The notes below the pieces were generated by a model that saw only the letters and a program-made list of their open reading frames with translations, was not told the origin of the DNA and did not search any database. 64,000 nt of DNA from Ashinkailepas kermadecensis (lineage: Eukaryota > Arthropoda > Thecostraca > Neolepadidae): assembly GCA_034440615.1 (NCBI GenBank), contig JAOTOM010005139.1, positions 968,501-1,032,500 of the forward strand, written 5' to 3'. Made by a program: the position numbers and the translations under genes. Positions 11,380 through 23,300 of this stretch are shown one piece after another (position 1 is the first letter of the stretch; each line of letters begins with the position of its first letter).

Positions 11380-14300
11380 CATACATACATATCCCTATTT
11401 ATCTACCTGCACCTATCTATCCATATCTCTATATATCTACCTGTCCCTACCTAGGTACCCTATCTATCTATCCCTATCAATATATCCATATCTATATCAC
11501 CCTATCACCTATCCCTATATCTACCCCATCCATATATCCCTATGTATCTACCCCACCTATCTACCTACCCCAACCTATTTACCCTATCTATTCCTATCAA
11601 CATAGCCCTAGCTACCTATCACTATCTTCACTATCTATCTATCCCTATATATCTACCACATCCATCCATCCCTATCAATCTATCCCAATGTATCTACCCA
11701 TCCCTATCTATCCTTATATATCCATCTCTTTCCCCAGCCCGCAGCACCATCGGCCTGCCGGGGCGGCGCTGACCTGGCACCGGCTCCAGCGGCGTCTCGG
11801 GCGCGCCGGTGAACGTCTCGTCGCCGCCCTGGCGGCCCTGGCTGCGGCCCCACTTGATGTTCAGCCGGCGACCGCGGATGATGAGCTTGTTGAAGGTGGC
11901 CTCGGCCGCCGCCTCGGCAGACGTCCTGCGGGTGTCACCAGGTGTTGGACTCACGGTCTTCGGGGCGCGTCGATGATGGCCTTAGAGTTATTTAGTTATT
12001 TGGGCTTAAGGGCGCGCCGACTACGAGGTCATTTAGCGCCCATAACTGTTAATTGTTCAGCAGTCTCTATAGGTCGTCTCTTGTACTATGGGTATTCCCT
12101 TTCCTGGCTCATCTTGATGTTAACGCCCCGGGTAAATAGCATAAAACTTCACATCAGATAGGAACCTGAAGAGCCTTCCGGATTCCACAACCTGAAATTT
12201 GTCACCTAAAACTGCAAGGAGGGAGTGAGCCTGGTCACTCCAAAAATGACGTCGACGTTTCAGCCCAAGCCCAGGGCAGGAAATCAGAACGTGGCTAACT
12301 GTAATTACTGCACCACATCTTGGACACAATGGATCATTCTCACCATTGAGTAAGTGAATATGGGTGGCGTAAGTGTGACCTATGCGTAATCGACACAGCG
12401 TCACTTCGTCTCGCCTTGTTCTGCCCGAGCACGAGGGCCACTGACCGAGGGATGGCTTTATTATCCGTAACTTGTTGGAACCAAGCTCGTCCCAGCTCCT
12501 CTGCCACTTGCTTGCCAGAAAAGCAGAGATCCCTGGGTAGCAGTGTTGGAAATATGGTGCCTTTTTGGAACTTTTGTCATCCAAAGAATTTTACACTCCC
12601 CCAAAAAATCCACTCCTTACATTACCAGATATATCATGAAGAGCCTTGCTTAAACAGAAATCTCAACTAGCTGTCATAATCCAATAGTATTATTGGATTG
12701 TGATGAAGCAGAGGGTACAGCATGCTCCAAGGGCCTATAACATATGATAAGCAATGGCTGATAATGAAATCCACTTCTAGTTCTGGTGCTCTTCATCTTG
12801 TCTAGCCATGTTATGTACTTGCCACATCAATTTGGCAACATCATTGAGGATAATGCACATTTGTTATTTCAGGTGATCATGACAGCTGCAGTAACATTCC
12901 AAGAGGATGCAGAAGTGGAACATAAAATTAGATGCAAGCAAGACTGGAAGAGTGCCAGTTTGCTAGCATGTGCAACAGATGACAGCAGATGCCTAAGGAT
13001 CACTCTGCAGTCTGCATAAAACATCAATACCAATGTATTTGTTCCATGAAATGGTGCAGGTGGTATGTAATTGTCTGATACATGTGAATTAATAAACAAC
13101 CGTGCCTTCATGTGTACATTATTCATTTGTGAAAAATGCTGGAACCAGTAGTGTTCGGAAGAATGCAAGGCCAGGCAGAAATAGAGAACTCGAGTAATCC
13201 CTACACAACTTGCAAAGCACAAAAGCAATCACTTCCCCAAAATACTTGTGGACACACATTATGATTTGTCATGGCATAGGAATGTTCAGGAAGCTGTAGG
13301 GACAAAAAACAAATAATGGAGTTGATTGGGGGATGAGGTGGGGTGCACTTCACAATTTCCTGAAACGCTTCATTACAGCACAACAATGCTTGTGAGTTAA
13401 TGTATGGGTGCACTGAAGGGGACCAATCCCTTATTCCTGAAAACAAAATACATTGTCTTACAAAAATGAGAGCTTTATTTCCAAAACAAAACAAAACAAG
13501 CCAAAAGGTTCTTCCATCCCAATCCAACACATTAAGAACACACTTATGAAAATACTATTCCTAGGCCATGGATGTTCATTTATGAAAATTATTGGGGGGG
13601 GAGGAATACATGAAAGGCAATGGGCAGGGTGAAATAGATGGGGGGGCACACTCCATAGGGTCCCATGTTAAAAGTTGAAGTTATTTGGCAGGCAAATCAA
13701 ACATTGAGGGGGCACTTGTCCCCCCACCCCCAAGTTTATAAAACCACCCTGTCTTAGGTTGTGCCACTGGATGCATGGGCACCAACAGAGGGATACAGAT
13801 GTGCACCACCGCAAAATATAAGGAATCACAATTTTGCTATGGCTGCCCATACTTCTCAACATTAAGCTGGTTGTGCATGCATCATTCTAGCTTGTTATAT
13901 TTCTGCTTTGATACTGAAGTTTACACCAACGAGAGGAATTAAATTTCAACAAACCTCAATTGGGCCTCAGTTCCTACGTTGGCTGATACTACACGATATC
14001 AATTAGTAGCCCCACCACCTGGTCCTTGAATTATCCGACTACAATGGCGAAGATAGTGATAATAGATACGTAGGTCGTTCCTACCAAGGTTGGTGATGCC
14101 TACAACGAGCCTCTTTCGTCTCTTTCCATCCAGTAGGCAACTCAGTGCTTACAAGAAAAAGTCCTCGCCAAGTGAAGGAAACCTCTATTCTCGGCTCGCC
14201 TAAGGAAGGGAAACCACCATTCCCAGACTGGCCAGACCCGAACGACGCTTCTTGGATTCGATGGATTCGAGGCTCTCCAGCTGCCACTCCGGTCGGAGCT

Positions 14301-17300
14301 TTTTAAACTACGGCCAAGAAAGGCTATAAATAATGCGTTCCGTTTTGTTTCCTTGAAGATTGAGATGTTCTACATCAATTGACATCAACAAAACTGATCG
14401 TTTTGCACCTGGACCTCTCCCCAGCAATAAAAGAAAATAGATATCCGATGAATTTTACGCATAAAAATGATCTAAATGGGTCCAAAACGTTCTTCAAATC
14501 TGGTTACATTTTGCAGTTAAATAGACCACCATATAACCAGAAATTTCAGTGTCTTTCAATTTCATGACCTACATTGTTTCAGTACAAGACAAACTGGTGG
14601 CAATAATAGTGTTTATGCCACTCCGACAACTAATTTCTCCCACTCCGGGAAAATGGAAATTTAGCCGTCATGTTCTTATACACTGCGAAATGACGGGTGG
14701 TTAAGAGCCGCTTACTGGTCTTTCGTCAACTTCAGCTGACTGTACGGAGGCTGCTGATTGGCTTAGTGGTTTTAACTCAGCCAATGGGATGAAATATTTG
14801 TTGCCAAAGGTAAAAGAGCAGCTTGTCTCGATTGCATTGTTTTTGTGACAATGTAACACTAGTCGCTGCCGACCTTGATAGCTTTCTTGAATGCCAAGGC
14901 AAGGGCCAAAGTGCGAAGCCAGGGAGGGGGCCATTGTTGTTATTTTTCTGTTTTCGTTCTCCTCAGGTGTGCGTCTCGGGAAGAGAGTGGGTGTTGTGGA
15001 AATAGTAATTGGTAGGTGCTGCTTTATTGTCTTCTGTGACTCCTATTATCGGGCTTGTGCAATCAAAATGTACAAAACAATCCCTTGTAGGAATTGTTTT
15101 TTTCTCTGCCGATGCTATTGCGGCGAATATGGCTAATTGCTATTAATGCTCGCTTTCGATCGGTAACAGTTGGAGCATGCTAATCACAGGTGGAAATTTG
15201 TACACTTATGGTATTGCCCATGAGACATAATGATTTCCACATTTAACATAATGCCTATGGTGGTGCATGAAATTAATGGATTTAAAATTCCTATTCGAAA
15301 CAATTTTTTTCAGTCTTGATACATTATTTTTAAATCCAACCATGCCATGGGCATTCTTCATCAGCACAGGGTTCAGGACCAATAATTTTCCATAAAAGAT
15401 ATTGAGGTTTTGTGGTTCCTGATGTGAAAGGCATAATTCTTGTTCATCGCCACTTTGTTTCTATTTGTAAATTTGCAGTTTAGGGTAATTTTGAGTTTTG
15501 GGAATTCCTTTTTCCAATGCAATGTTTATAAATGTGGTCTACATGATGTGACGACTCATTCCCACTGTAAATGCATACTTTTCAGTTGGCAGGCAAAACA
15601 ACACCACGAAATGGGCTTCGAATTGGGTAATATAGTGTAAAACATAATGTGCAAAAGTAAGAAAAAATGTGAAATAATCTACCCTAACCTAGCCTAACTT
15701 TCCATGAAAAAAAGAATATTTTGAAAAAGGGAAAATTTCCAACCATAATTTTTTATTTAAATATGCAAATTAAGGCACATAACCGGACATAACCTAACCT
15801 TGCCTGGTCCATTTTTGAAAAAGAAATACTTGAAATGAAAAAACCATTAAATTTGCAAAATTGTCCAACTTAAAAGTAGAGCCCAACTTATCATAACCTA
15901 ACCAAGCGCAACCCATTTGTTTGCTTCATGGATGTCAACTGTGTAAGACGTGTCTAGTGGATACCTTAAGCTTTCATAATATGTTTCATCATAGCAATAT
16001 ACATACATACCTGAAGTTGAAATATATTCAAACTGGCATTAAAAATCAATCATGATTAAATGCATCACTTCTTGCCAATGACAGTGTATTTATGATTTGT
16101 CCAGCACCACAACACAGATGACTGCTATGTGAAGTTTGCATTCCCAGTAAATACTATTTTTATGTGATCCAGCATCCGGTGGCGTACTTAGGCTTTGTGG
16201 GATGAAACACCTGTAATGTAAGCTTCTGGAATGAAAAAAAAAACAAGACTTTATTCCTTTGTCTCAGTAATTGGTATGCACCCCATGGTTACCAGATATT
16301 ATGCACTCCGTAATTGCATGAACTCAGGTTTATACACTCCGAATCCAAGGACGAGAAGTGAAAATCCAACACTGCTGGGTAGTAATCTCTGGCAGGGATT
16401 GGGAATGATCTGCGCAAGGGAGCCTGTGCTGCGCGCCTTGCAGCGCTGTTCGCGTGCCCGTTTTCTACGATGCCTATGTGGGTTGGAATCCAGCAGAAGT
16501 TTACAACTTTTCCGGCCTGATCTAATAACGTCAAGAGACGGAGGATATCCTGTACAAAAGCGTCTGTTGGATTAAAACGCTTCAACGCCAAAAGACTGCT
16601 CAACGAGTCAGACAAAATTACATGACTTTCTTCGTCCCCGACCTCTATAAAAGCCAGTGCTTTATCAATTGCCGCCAACTCAGACGTGTACACGGACGCA
16701 TGTTTCGGTAGTGTAAACGATCTGGCGGCTGTGTCGTATACAAAGGGCGGCTGTGTCGTATACAAAGGCGCTTCCAACCCCGGTGTCAGTCTTTGATTCA
16801 TCGGTAAAAGTTTTTGCGTAGCTGTTATGAAATGTCGATATGTGCTCCAGAGCACGTGCGCGAAATTCGTCCGATGATGGCCTTAGATATTTAGGGTGTA
16901 GCGACCATGTAGCTTTGGGACTTTAGGTTGCACCGACCATGCATCTTTGGTATTTAGGGTGCACCGACCACGTGCCTTTGGGACTTTAGGGTGCACCGAC
17001 CACGATGGTCATTAAAGTCGCATTCTACTTTCACAACTAAGTATGGTTTTACTCAGGTTCAATTCTGACACAGTTTCCTCTTCAGGGTATGAATGTGAGA
17101 TGGAATCTACACATCATTGGCAAGGCTTCCTCATCAGGGTACGAAGGTGAGATACAGTCCACACAGCATACTACATTGACTCTGGTCTCGGTAACATTGG
17201 GAGTATGTTCGTGGCGTTACAATTTATTGGAAACGCGCCACATCGTCGCCGATCAAAAACAACAAAACCCAATCACCTCCAAAGTGCAAGAGCCTTTCGT

Positions 17301-20300
17301 GTAGTGATGTAGTACCCCTGTCCAAGAATCCACACTACTACCCCAATTATCAGCGCTTCAGGTCAACCAGCACCACACGTGATCACCTATGGCGCAGCAA
17401 ACCAACAACCAGGACGTTCCATGGCGCATCGGATAGACGTCAGCTCGCCTATCTATGACGTCAGTCTGCGTGACGTCAGAGTCTGCCGCCGCCTGCCGCT
17501 ATGACGCTGGCAGAATGAGGCGTGACGTCAGAGTGTGCCGCCGCCTGCCGCTATGACGTTGACAAAATGAGGCGTGACGTCAGAGTCTGCCGCCGCCTGC
17601 CGCTATGACGTTGACAGGAATAAGGCATGACGTCAGAGTCTGCCGCCGCCTGCCGCTATGACGTTGACAAAATGAGGCGTGACGTCAGAGTGTGCCGCCG
17701 CCTGCCGCTATGACGTTGACAAATGAGGCGTGACGTCAGAGTCTGCCGCCGCCTGCCGCTATGACGTTGACAAAATGAGGCGTCACGCCAGGCTTCTGTC
17801 ACGCAGGCGCTGGCCTGGCGAGGCCGCCCGCTGGGCGGCCACATCTCACCTTGTGACGTACTGCACAAAGGCGCACTGGTTCTTGTGCACCACGGTGATG
17901 CTGCGGATCTCGCCGTACTGGTAGAACTGGTCCTTGAGCTCCTGCTCGGTGATGATGTCGCCGTCGCCGAGATTACCTGGCACCATGGCATCGGCATCAG
18001 CACCGTCAGTGTCATCACTGACACCACCATCACAGCTAACAACAACAATCAGTCATGATAAAAGCAAGGAAAAGGAACATCAACAAGTGTAACAATCATA
18101 ACTTACTAATACTACTCCATCTACTACTTCAGGGTGACACAATCAGTATCAGCCGTTGTCGCCGCGACAACCCCTGTGGAGGCACCCGAACCGACGTCGC
18201 CCGCTGGCGCAGCATCGCCGACCGGCCAGGACCGTGGGTGCAGTGATAAATTATTCGTGAAATAGGGTGGAATACACCACTTAATGAACACTCAGTCGAC
18301 ATCCTTTCAAAGAAAGATCGACATCGTGATACTTGATGCGTGCTGATGGCTCGATTCCTCGTTTCTAACAGTATCTCGCTATAAGTATGCTCATGCTCAC
18401 CATACAGGATCGTGATACACGAACATGTCCAAGCGCAATTTCTGGTAAAGGGATTACCTATGATGTTATCTAGTAACAACACCAGTTTATAGCATAGGTA
18501 TTTTTCACGCTTATCCGAATATAGCTCTTCTTATATTAGGCATGTCAAAACAAACAAAACGGTATGGTTGTAGTACACTATTGGCTTTAATGCGAGCTGG
18601 AAGGACAACAAGTATTTTAAACGACACTAATTCCATGACAAATTTCGACATCCTATTGTACTCGTTTCCAACACCCCACCCAAAAAAAAAAAAATTTTTT
18701 TAACACTGCGTGGGTGACACGTACCGACGTATAGTGTGGTGATGCTGCCGTGGCCTCCAGCGCCCAGGACCGTGGGTACGTACCGACGTGTGGCCTCCGG
18801 CACCTCCAGCCGCCTGGGACCGTGGGACCGTGGGTGCACCTCCAGCCGCCTGGGACCGTGGGTGACACTACCGACGTATAGTGTGGTGATGCTGCCGTCC
18901 TCGGGCACCTCCAGCCGCCTGGGACCGTGGGTGACACGTACCGACGTATAGTGTGGTGATGCTGCCGTCCTCGGGCACCTCCAGCCGCCAGGACCGTGGG
19001 TGACACGTACCGACGTATAGTGTGGTGATGCTGCCGTCCTCGGGCACCTCCAGCCGCCTGGGACCGTGGGTGACACGTACCGACGTATAGTGTGGTGATG
19101 CTGCCGTCCTCGGGCACCTCCAGCCGCCTGGGACCGTGGGTGACACGTACCGACGTATAGTGTGGTGATGCTGTGGTCCTCCGGCACCTCCAGCCGCCTG
19201 GGACCGTGGGTGACACGTACCGACGTATAGTGTGGTGATGCTGTGGTCCTCCGGCACCTCCAGCCGCCTGGGACCGTGGGTGACACGTACCGACGTATAG
19301 TGTGGTGATGCTGCCGTCCTCGGGCACCTCCAGCCGCCTGGGACCGTGGGTGACACGTACCGACGTATAGTGTGGTGATGCTGCCGTCCTCGGGCACCTC
19401 CAGCCGCCTGGGACCGTGGGTGACACGTACCGACGTATAGTGTGGTGATGCTGCCGACCTCCGGCACCTCCAGCCGCCTGGGACCGTGGGTACACTACGA
19501 CGTATAGAGTGGTGATGCTGCCCACCCCCCCCACCTCCCCGCCAGGACCGTGGGTGACACGTACCGACGTATAGTGTGGTGATGCTGCCGACCTCCGGCA
19601 CCTCCAGCCGCCTGGGACCGTGGGTGAAGTAGAGTAGTGGTGATGCTGGCCTCCGGCACCTCCAGCCGCCCAGGACCGTGGGTGACACGTACCGACGTAT
19701 AGTGTGGTGATGCGCCCCGGGCACCTCCAGCCGCCTGGGACCGTGGGGCGCGTATAGTGTGGTGATGCTGCCGACCCCCGGCCCCTCCGCCGCCGGGACC
19801 GTGGGTGACACGTACCGACGTATAGTGTGGTGATGCTGCCGTCCCTCGGGCACCTCCAGCCGCCTGGGACCGTGGGTGACACGTACCGACGTATAGTGTG
19901 GTGATCTGCTGTCGTCCTCGGGCACCTCCAGCCGCCTGGGACCGGTGGGTCCCCGGCACCTCCAGCCGCCTGGGACCGTGGGTGACACGTACCGACGTAT
20001 AGTGTGGTGATGCTGTCGTCCTCCGGCACCTCCAGCCGCCCAGGACCGTGGGTGACACGTACCGACGTATAGTGTGGTGATGCTGTGGTCCTGTGTCCTG
20101 GGCACCTCCAGCCGCCTGGGACCGTGGGTGACACGTACCGACGTATAGTGTGGTGATGCTGCCGACCCCCGGCACCCCCCCCCCCCCCGGACCGTGGGGG
20201 GAGTGCACGTACCGACGTATAGTGTGGTGATGCTGTGGTCCTCGGGCACCTCCAGCCGCCTGGGACCGTGGGTGACACGTACCGACGTATAGTGTGGTGA

Positions 20301-23300
20301 TGCTGTGGTCCTCGGGCACCTCCAGCCGCCCAGGACCGTGGGTGACACGTACCGACGTATAGTGTGGTGATGCTGTGGTCCTCCGGCACCTCCAGCCGCC
20401 TGGGACCGTGGGTGACACGTACCGACGTATAGTGGGGGATGCTGACCTCCAGCCGCCCAGGACCGTGGGTGACACGTACCGACGTATAGTGTGGTGATGC
20501 TGTGGTCCTCCGGCACCTCCAGCCGCGGCATGGCCGCCGCGCGCCGGAGTAGCTTCTCGGCCACCGGGTCATTAACGCCGTAATAGCTGCGGCACACGGT
20601 ACAGCTGTGAGGTGGAATTCTGGCGGCTGGCAAACAGCGACACAGAGGTGATATGGCAGCTGGGAACCAGCGGTACAGCAGTGATATGGCAGCTGAGAAC
20701 CATCGACACAGAGGTGATATGGCAGCTTTGAACTATCGACACGGAGGTGATACGGCAGCTTTGAACTATCGACAAGGTGATATGGCAGCTTTGAACTATC
20801 GACACGGTGGTGATATGGCAGCTGGGAACCAACAGTACAGCAGTGATATGGAAGCTGGGATATAATATAGCCCCTGACCGCCACTCACCGGCCTCTGACC
20901 GCCACTCACCGACCTCTGACCGCCACTCACCGGTCCTTGATGTTCTGGTCGGCCAGCGGGTCGTCCGGGTCGGTGGGCTTCTCGTGCCGGTAGGGACACT
21001 CCTCGCCGCGCCGACACTCGCCCTTCACCCAGAAGCTGCAGATGTGCGGCCGGTTGCGTTTGTAGTAGGGCGTGGTGCGCGCCAACTTCAGCAGCAGGTC
21101 GCTGGGCGGCGCAGACTTGAGCGCGCCGGCGGCAGACGCGCCCTGCAGCTGCGGTCAGGTCACGTCAGGTCAGGTCAGAACGCGGTCATCGGGACAACAG
21201 GTCGTGTCGGATCGAGTGTAGGTCACGTCACGTCAGGTCAGAACACGGCCATCAGGTCGTGCCGGATGGAGACGGGTCAGGTCGGGTGTACGTCAGGTCA
21301 CACCAGGTCAGAACATGGCCATCAGGACAACAGACCGTGCCGACAACAGGCCGCAGCATCCACCTCCTGCCGCCCGTCCTGCACCTGCGGCAACACCTAC
21401 CTCCTGCTCATCCACCTCCTGCCGCCTGTCCTGCACCTGCGGCAACACCTACCTCCTGCTCATCCACCTCCTGCCGCCTGTCCTGCACCTGCGGCAACAC
21501 CTACCTCCTGCTCATCCACCTCCTGCCGCCTGTCCTGCACCTGCGGCTACACCTACCTCCTGCTCCTTGTTCTGGATGTAGTACTCCTTGTTGACGTCCG
21601 ACTTGGGGATGTCCTCCTTGAGCTTCAGCGCAGTGTCGCGCACCTGCAGTACCGGGACAACACGGTCAGTTCTCAGACCAAGAGTTAGTTATTGTAGTTT
21701 AGGGGCGCAACGACTGCACAGATCATATTGCGCCCACTTCAGAACTAACTAGAGCATCGGACTCTTACATGATGCGTTCAACCACTAGGTCAGATGGCGT
21801 CACCAACCCTCCACGCCGATTGGTCGCCGGTGGACTCGGCAATCCAGCCGGTGGTTGGATGCGAACTCACGACCCTGAGGTCAAGAGCCCAACGTCCCAT
21901 CGACTGAGCTACTGCCACCATACGGACATTACCAACCCTCACTACTTATCAACTATACGGACATTACCAACCCTCACTACTTATCAACCTCCATTACAAT
22001 ATCACTCCTGAAAGACTCCCAATTCTTGTTGAGAAAAAAGGATTTGCGGCGACATTGCCGCACACGGGCAGCTCGCAGACTGCAGCTCGCCACCGACTGC
22101 AGCTCGCCACCGACTGCAGCTCGCCAGACTGCAGCTCGCCACCGACTGCAGCTCGCCACCGACTGCAGCTCGCCACAGACTGCAGCTCGCCAGACTGCAG
22201 CTCGCCACCGACTGCAGCTCGCCACAGACTGCAGCTCGCCACAGGCTGCAGCTCGCCACAGGCTGCAGCTCGCCACAGGCTGCAGCTCGCCACCGACTGC
22301 AGCTCCCACGCACGGGTACCGACGGCGACGATCACCATCCGCCCCCGTGGTTCAGCGATAATGTGGCCGGATAGTGTTCAGGGTAACCCGAGTCCACCCC
22401 CGTGGTTCAGTGCTAGTGTGGCCGGATAGTGTTCAGGGTAACCCGAGTCCACCCCCGTGGTTCAGTGCTGGTGTGGCCGGATAGTGTTCAGGGTAACCCG
22501 AGTCCGCCCCCGTGGTTCAGCGATAATGTGGCCGGATAGTGTTCAGGGTAACCCGAGTCCACCCCCGTGGTTCAGTGCTAGTGTGGCCGGATAGTGTTCA
22601 GGGTAACCCGAGTCCACCCCCGCGGTTCAGCGGTAGTGTGGCCGGATAGTGTTCAGGGTAACCCGAGTCCACCCCCGTGGTTCAGTGCTAGTGTGGCCGG
22701 ATAGTGTTCAGAGTAACCCGAGTCCGCCCCCGTGGTTCAGCGATAATGTGGCCGGATAGTGTTCAGGGTAACCCGAGCAACCCGAGTTCAGTCCCAGGCC
22801 GGGTTTGACTTATGTTTTTGAATTCGAGATTTAGAAAGGAGATTTTGTGGCATTTCAAGTTGGGGATGACAATTCTCTGTCTGTTCTGAGATCAAAAGCT
22901 TCTTTTTGCTGTTCCCAGTCAGTTGTAGGTATATTTATCAAACAACAGCGAATTTCCAGTCATTTTCAAACAACTGCATTCACCTTTTCGCAAAAAAAGA
23001 GCGGACCCTTTCCCGGAGAGAAAACTTCTGGGTGCCAAGCATCCTGGGCAAGGCCATGCTTCAAGCCCTCGTCAGAGTTCAGTCAGGGACGAATGTCCTC
23101 ACTTTCTGCACCTTTGCAATGCCATTTGTTGAATGTTGGTTGGACATTGGAGCTCAGAGGCGCATCGACTGCGTCGGCCATGTGGCGTCCACATTTGATG
23201 AATGCTTCGCATTTGAAATTACCGTAGCTCCGCACGCACGACTGGAGGTGCGTGCGTGACCGTATGAACATTGAAGCCAACGCGCATGTGGATGATATAC

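Larger units (their letters stand above)
10588..11773. other. RBM22 intron 9
   Basis: Holds a tRNA-Lys-type SINE (11,136-11,304) and a long TATC/TCTA microsatellite. The rest, 10,588-11,064, shows nothing recognisable. Confidence 0.8.

Noticed and set aside
12120..16855. One LINE interrupted by a 3.6-kb insertion with duplication TTACCAGATAT (12,622 and 16,289)
   Set aside because: The two fragments overlap in element coordinates (both contain the YPG/YPA region before the WD-NKLR part), so they are separate copies. The shared 11-bp word may be chance.
18627..20884. Open frames of 668 and 743 codons on the minus strand
   Set aside because: They are read-through of the 70-bp array in shifting frames. 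Only 20,480-20,586 is an exon.
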